Below are positions 4,588-5,102 of a DNA stretch of 5,102 nucleotides, in pieces. A program made the position numbers and the translations under genes. Numbering within the stretch: position 1 is the stretch's first letter; each line of letters starts with the position of its first letter. The notes below the pieces were generated by a model. It saw only the letters and a list, made by a program, of their open reading frames with translations, did no database searches and was not told the DNA's origin. Origin of the DNA: a candidate division TA06 bacterium (GTDB lineage Bacteria > Hydrothermota > DG-26 > E44-bin18 > JADFOU01); the NCBI GenBank assembly GCA_022562655.1, contig JADFOU010000168.1, forward strand, positions 1 through 5,102, in the 5' to 3' direction.

Positions 4588-5102
4588 CTAATCCCCCTGG
4601 ATTGCCATCTGGATCAACTCCTCCTTCTCCAGCGGGGCGATGAGGAAGCAGAGGATGTCTCCATCCTTCCAGAAAAGACCGTTGTACCCCAGATAACTCC
4701 CGGTCTGATAGGTTTTCCCCCGAGTCCGTCTCTCCCGCATCCCCTTCAACGGGATTCCGCTCCCCTCACTCATATAGAGGGAGAGGTAGTGATCCCCCCG
4801 CTCATAGCAAAGGGTGGCAACCCTTCGATCCGAGAGAAAACAGACCCTTCCACCGAGGAGGGTCCAGCCTTCAAAAGAGGGGACATGGACTGGTATGGAG
4901 ACCCTTCCCCGGAACCAACCTGCAACCTCTTCGGGACTGGAAGAGATAATGTCCACAGGGGATTCCTGAGAGAAAGCGTTGATATGATTGTTCACCGACT
5001 CGATGAGAATGGGGGCGGCCTGAAGGGGAGGTTCTGAACGGAGATAGAAAAATAACCCCAGCACCACAATCACCCCCAAAGTGGCAGTAGCAGTAGCAGG
5101 AA
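4588..5102 (-). CDS. Membrane anti-sigma factor-like protein, C-terminal part (N-terminus beyond window)
   Basis: The frame is open to the right edge. A transmembrane helix (TLGVIVVLGLFFYL) is already under way at the edge, preceded in frame by PATATA. A TTG at 5079 falls inside this run and is therefore unlikely to be the true start. After the helix, about 140 residues form a soluble domain. The pattern SSSPEEVAGWFRGR, then VHVPSFEGWTLLGGRVCFLSD, RRVATLCYERGDHYLSLYM, GYNGLFWKDGDILCFLIA and a terminal EEELIQMA-like helix resembles the periplasmic region of zf-HC2-type anti-sigma factors. In that family the missing N-terminus is a cytoplasmic zinc-binding domain that holds an ECF sigma factor. 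Counting TTG as residue 1, cysteines lie at 80, 91 and 144 in the presumed periplasmic part. The family call is from remembered pattern, not a search; an unrelated membrane protein remains possible. Confidence 0.72.
   Translation of the reverse strand, partial: PATATATLGVIVVLGLFFYLRSEPPLQAAPILIESVNNHINAFSQESPVDIISSSPEEVAGWFRGRVSIPVHVPSFEGWTLLGGRVCFLSDRRVATLCYERGDHYLSLYMSEGSGIPLKGMRERRTRGKTYQTGSYLGYNGLFWKDGDILCFLIAPLEKEELIQMAIQGD
5084..5099. repeat. Short CAGTAG microsatellite
   Basis: The sequence gcagtagcagtagcag is a 6-bp tandem unit inside the partial membrane gene. It encodes alternating Ala-Thr just before the transmembrane helix. It shares the CAGTAG core with the low-complexity block at 1225-1238. 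Confidence 0.5.

Noticed and set aside
5077..5079. TTG as the start of the anti-sigma-like gene
   Set aside because: The frame is open to the window edge and the codon lies within a continuous Ala/Thr plus transmembrane stretch, so it is an edge effect.

Overview
The window looks like a bacterial envelope (periplasmic) thiol-redox locus, probably from a Gram-negative. It encodes a full-length three-domain DsbD-type thiol:disulfide transporter and two lipid-anchored TlpA-like thioredoxins. It also encodes a secreted or membrane-anchored Cys/His-rich protein, what looks like the C-terminal part of a membrane anti-sigma factor, and a secreted alpha/beta-hydrolase-like protein. Strong Shine-Dalgarno sites and a consensus sigma70-type promoter are visible. 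Several short palindromic or low-complexity repeats lie between or inside genes, which suggests an environmental genome rich in small dispersed repeats. I cannot name the organism; a deltaproteobacterium-like lineage would fit, but that is a guess.

Every gene I accept is on the minus strand, so transcription runs from the right end of the window to the left. At the right edge (4588-5102) is the C-terminal part of a membrane protein whose soluble domain resembles the periplasmic half of zf-HC2-type anti-sigma factors; its N-terminus lies outside the window. A 23-nt imperfect palindrome (4553-4575) separates it from a 156-residue protein with CxxC, HxxC and His motifs (4047-4517), which is preceded by a near-perfect ribosome binding site. 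The gap 3866-4046 has no gene. It holds a perfect-consensus promoter (3888-3916) facing left and an imperfect inverted repeat (3941-4021).

The promoter reads into dsbD (1991-3865). A 105-base spacer follows, carrying two overlapping, mutually exclusive hairpins (1939-1962). Then come two tandem paralogous TlpA-like lipoproteins (1373-1885 and 745-1320), about 70% identical in the thioredoxin domain. The upstream copy has a normal short lipoprotein leader. The downstream copy has a longer leader built partly from repeat-like DNA. Twenty-two bases further on begins an AT-richer gene (1-722, running off the left edge) for a secreted protein with a carboxypeptidase-regulatory-like beta-sandwich joined to an alpha/beta hydrolase domain; it contains an in-frame 21-bp duplication.

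Working model (inference): DsbD carries electrons from cytoplasmic thioredoxin across the inner membrane to the two TlpA-like lipoproteins, which reduce periplasmic client thiols. The neighbouring Cys/His protein is an attractive client. The anti-sigma factor at the right edge, with three cysteines in its predicted periplasmic part, may belong to the regulatory circuit. I see no RNA genes, transposase or CRISPR array.
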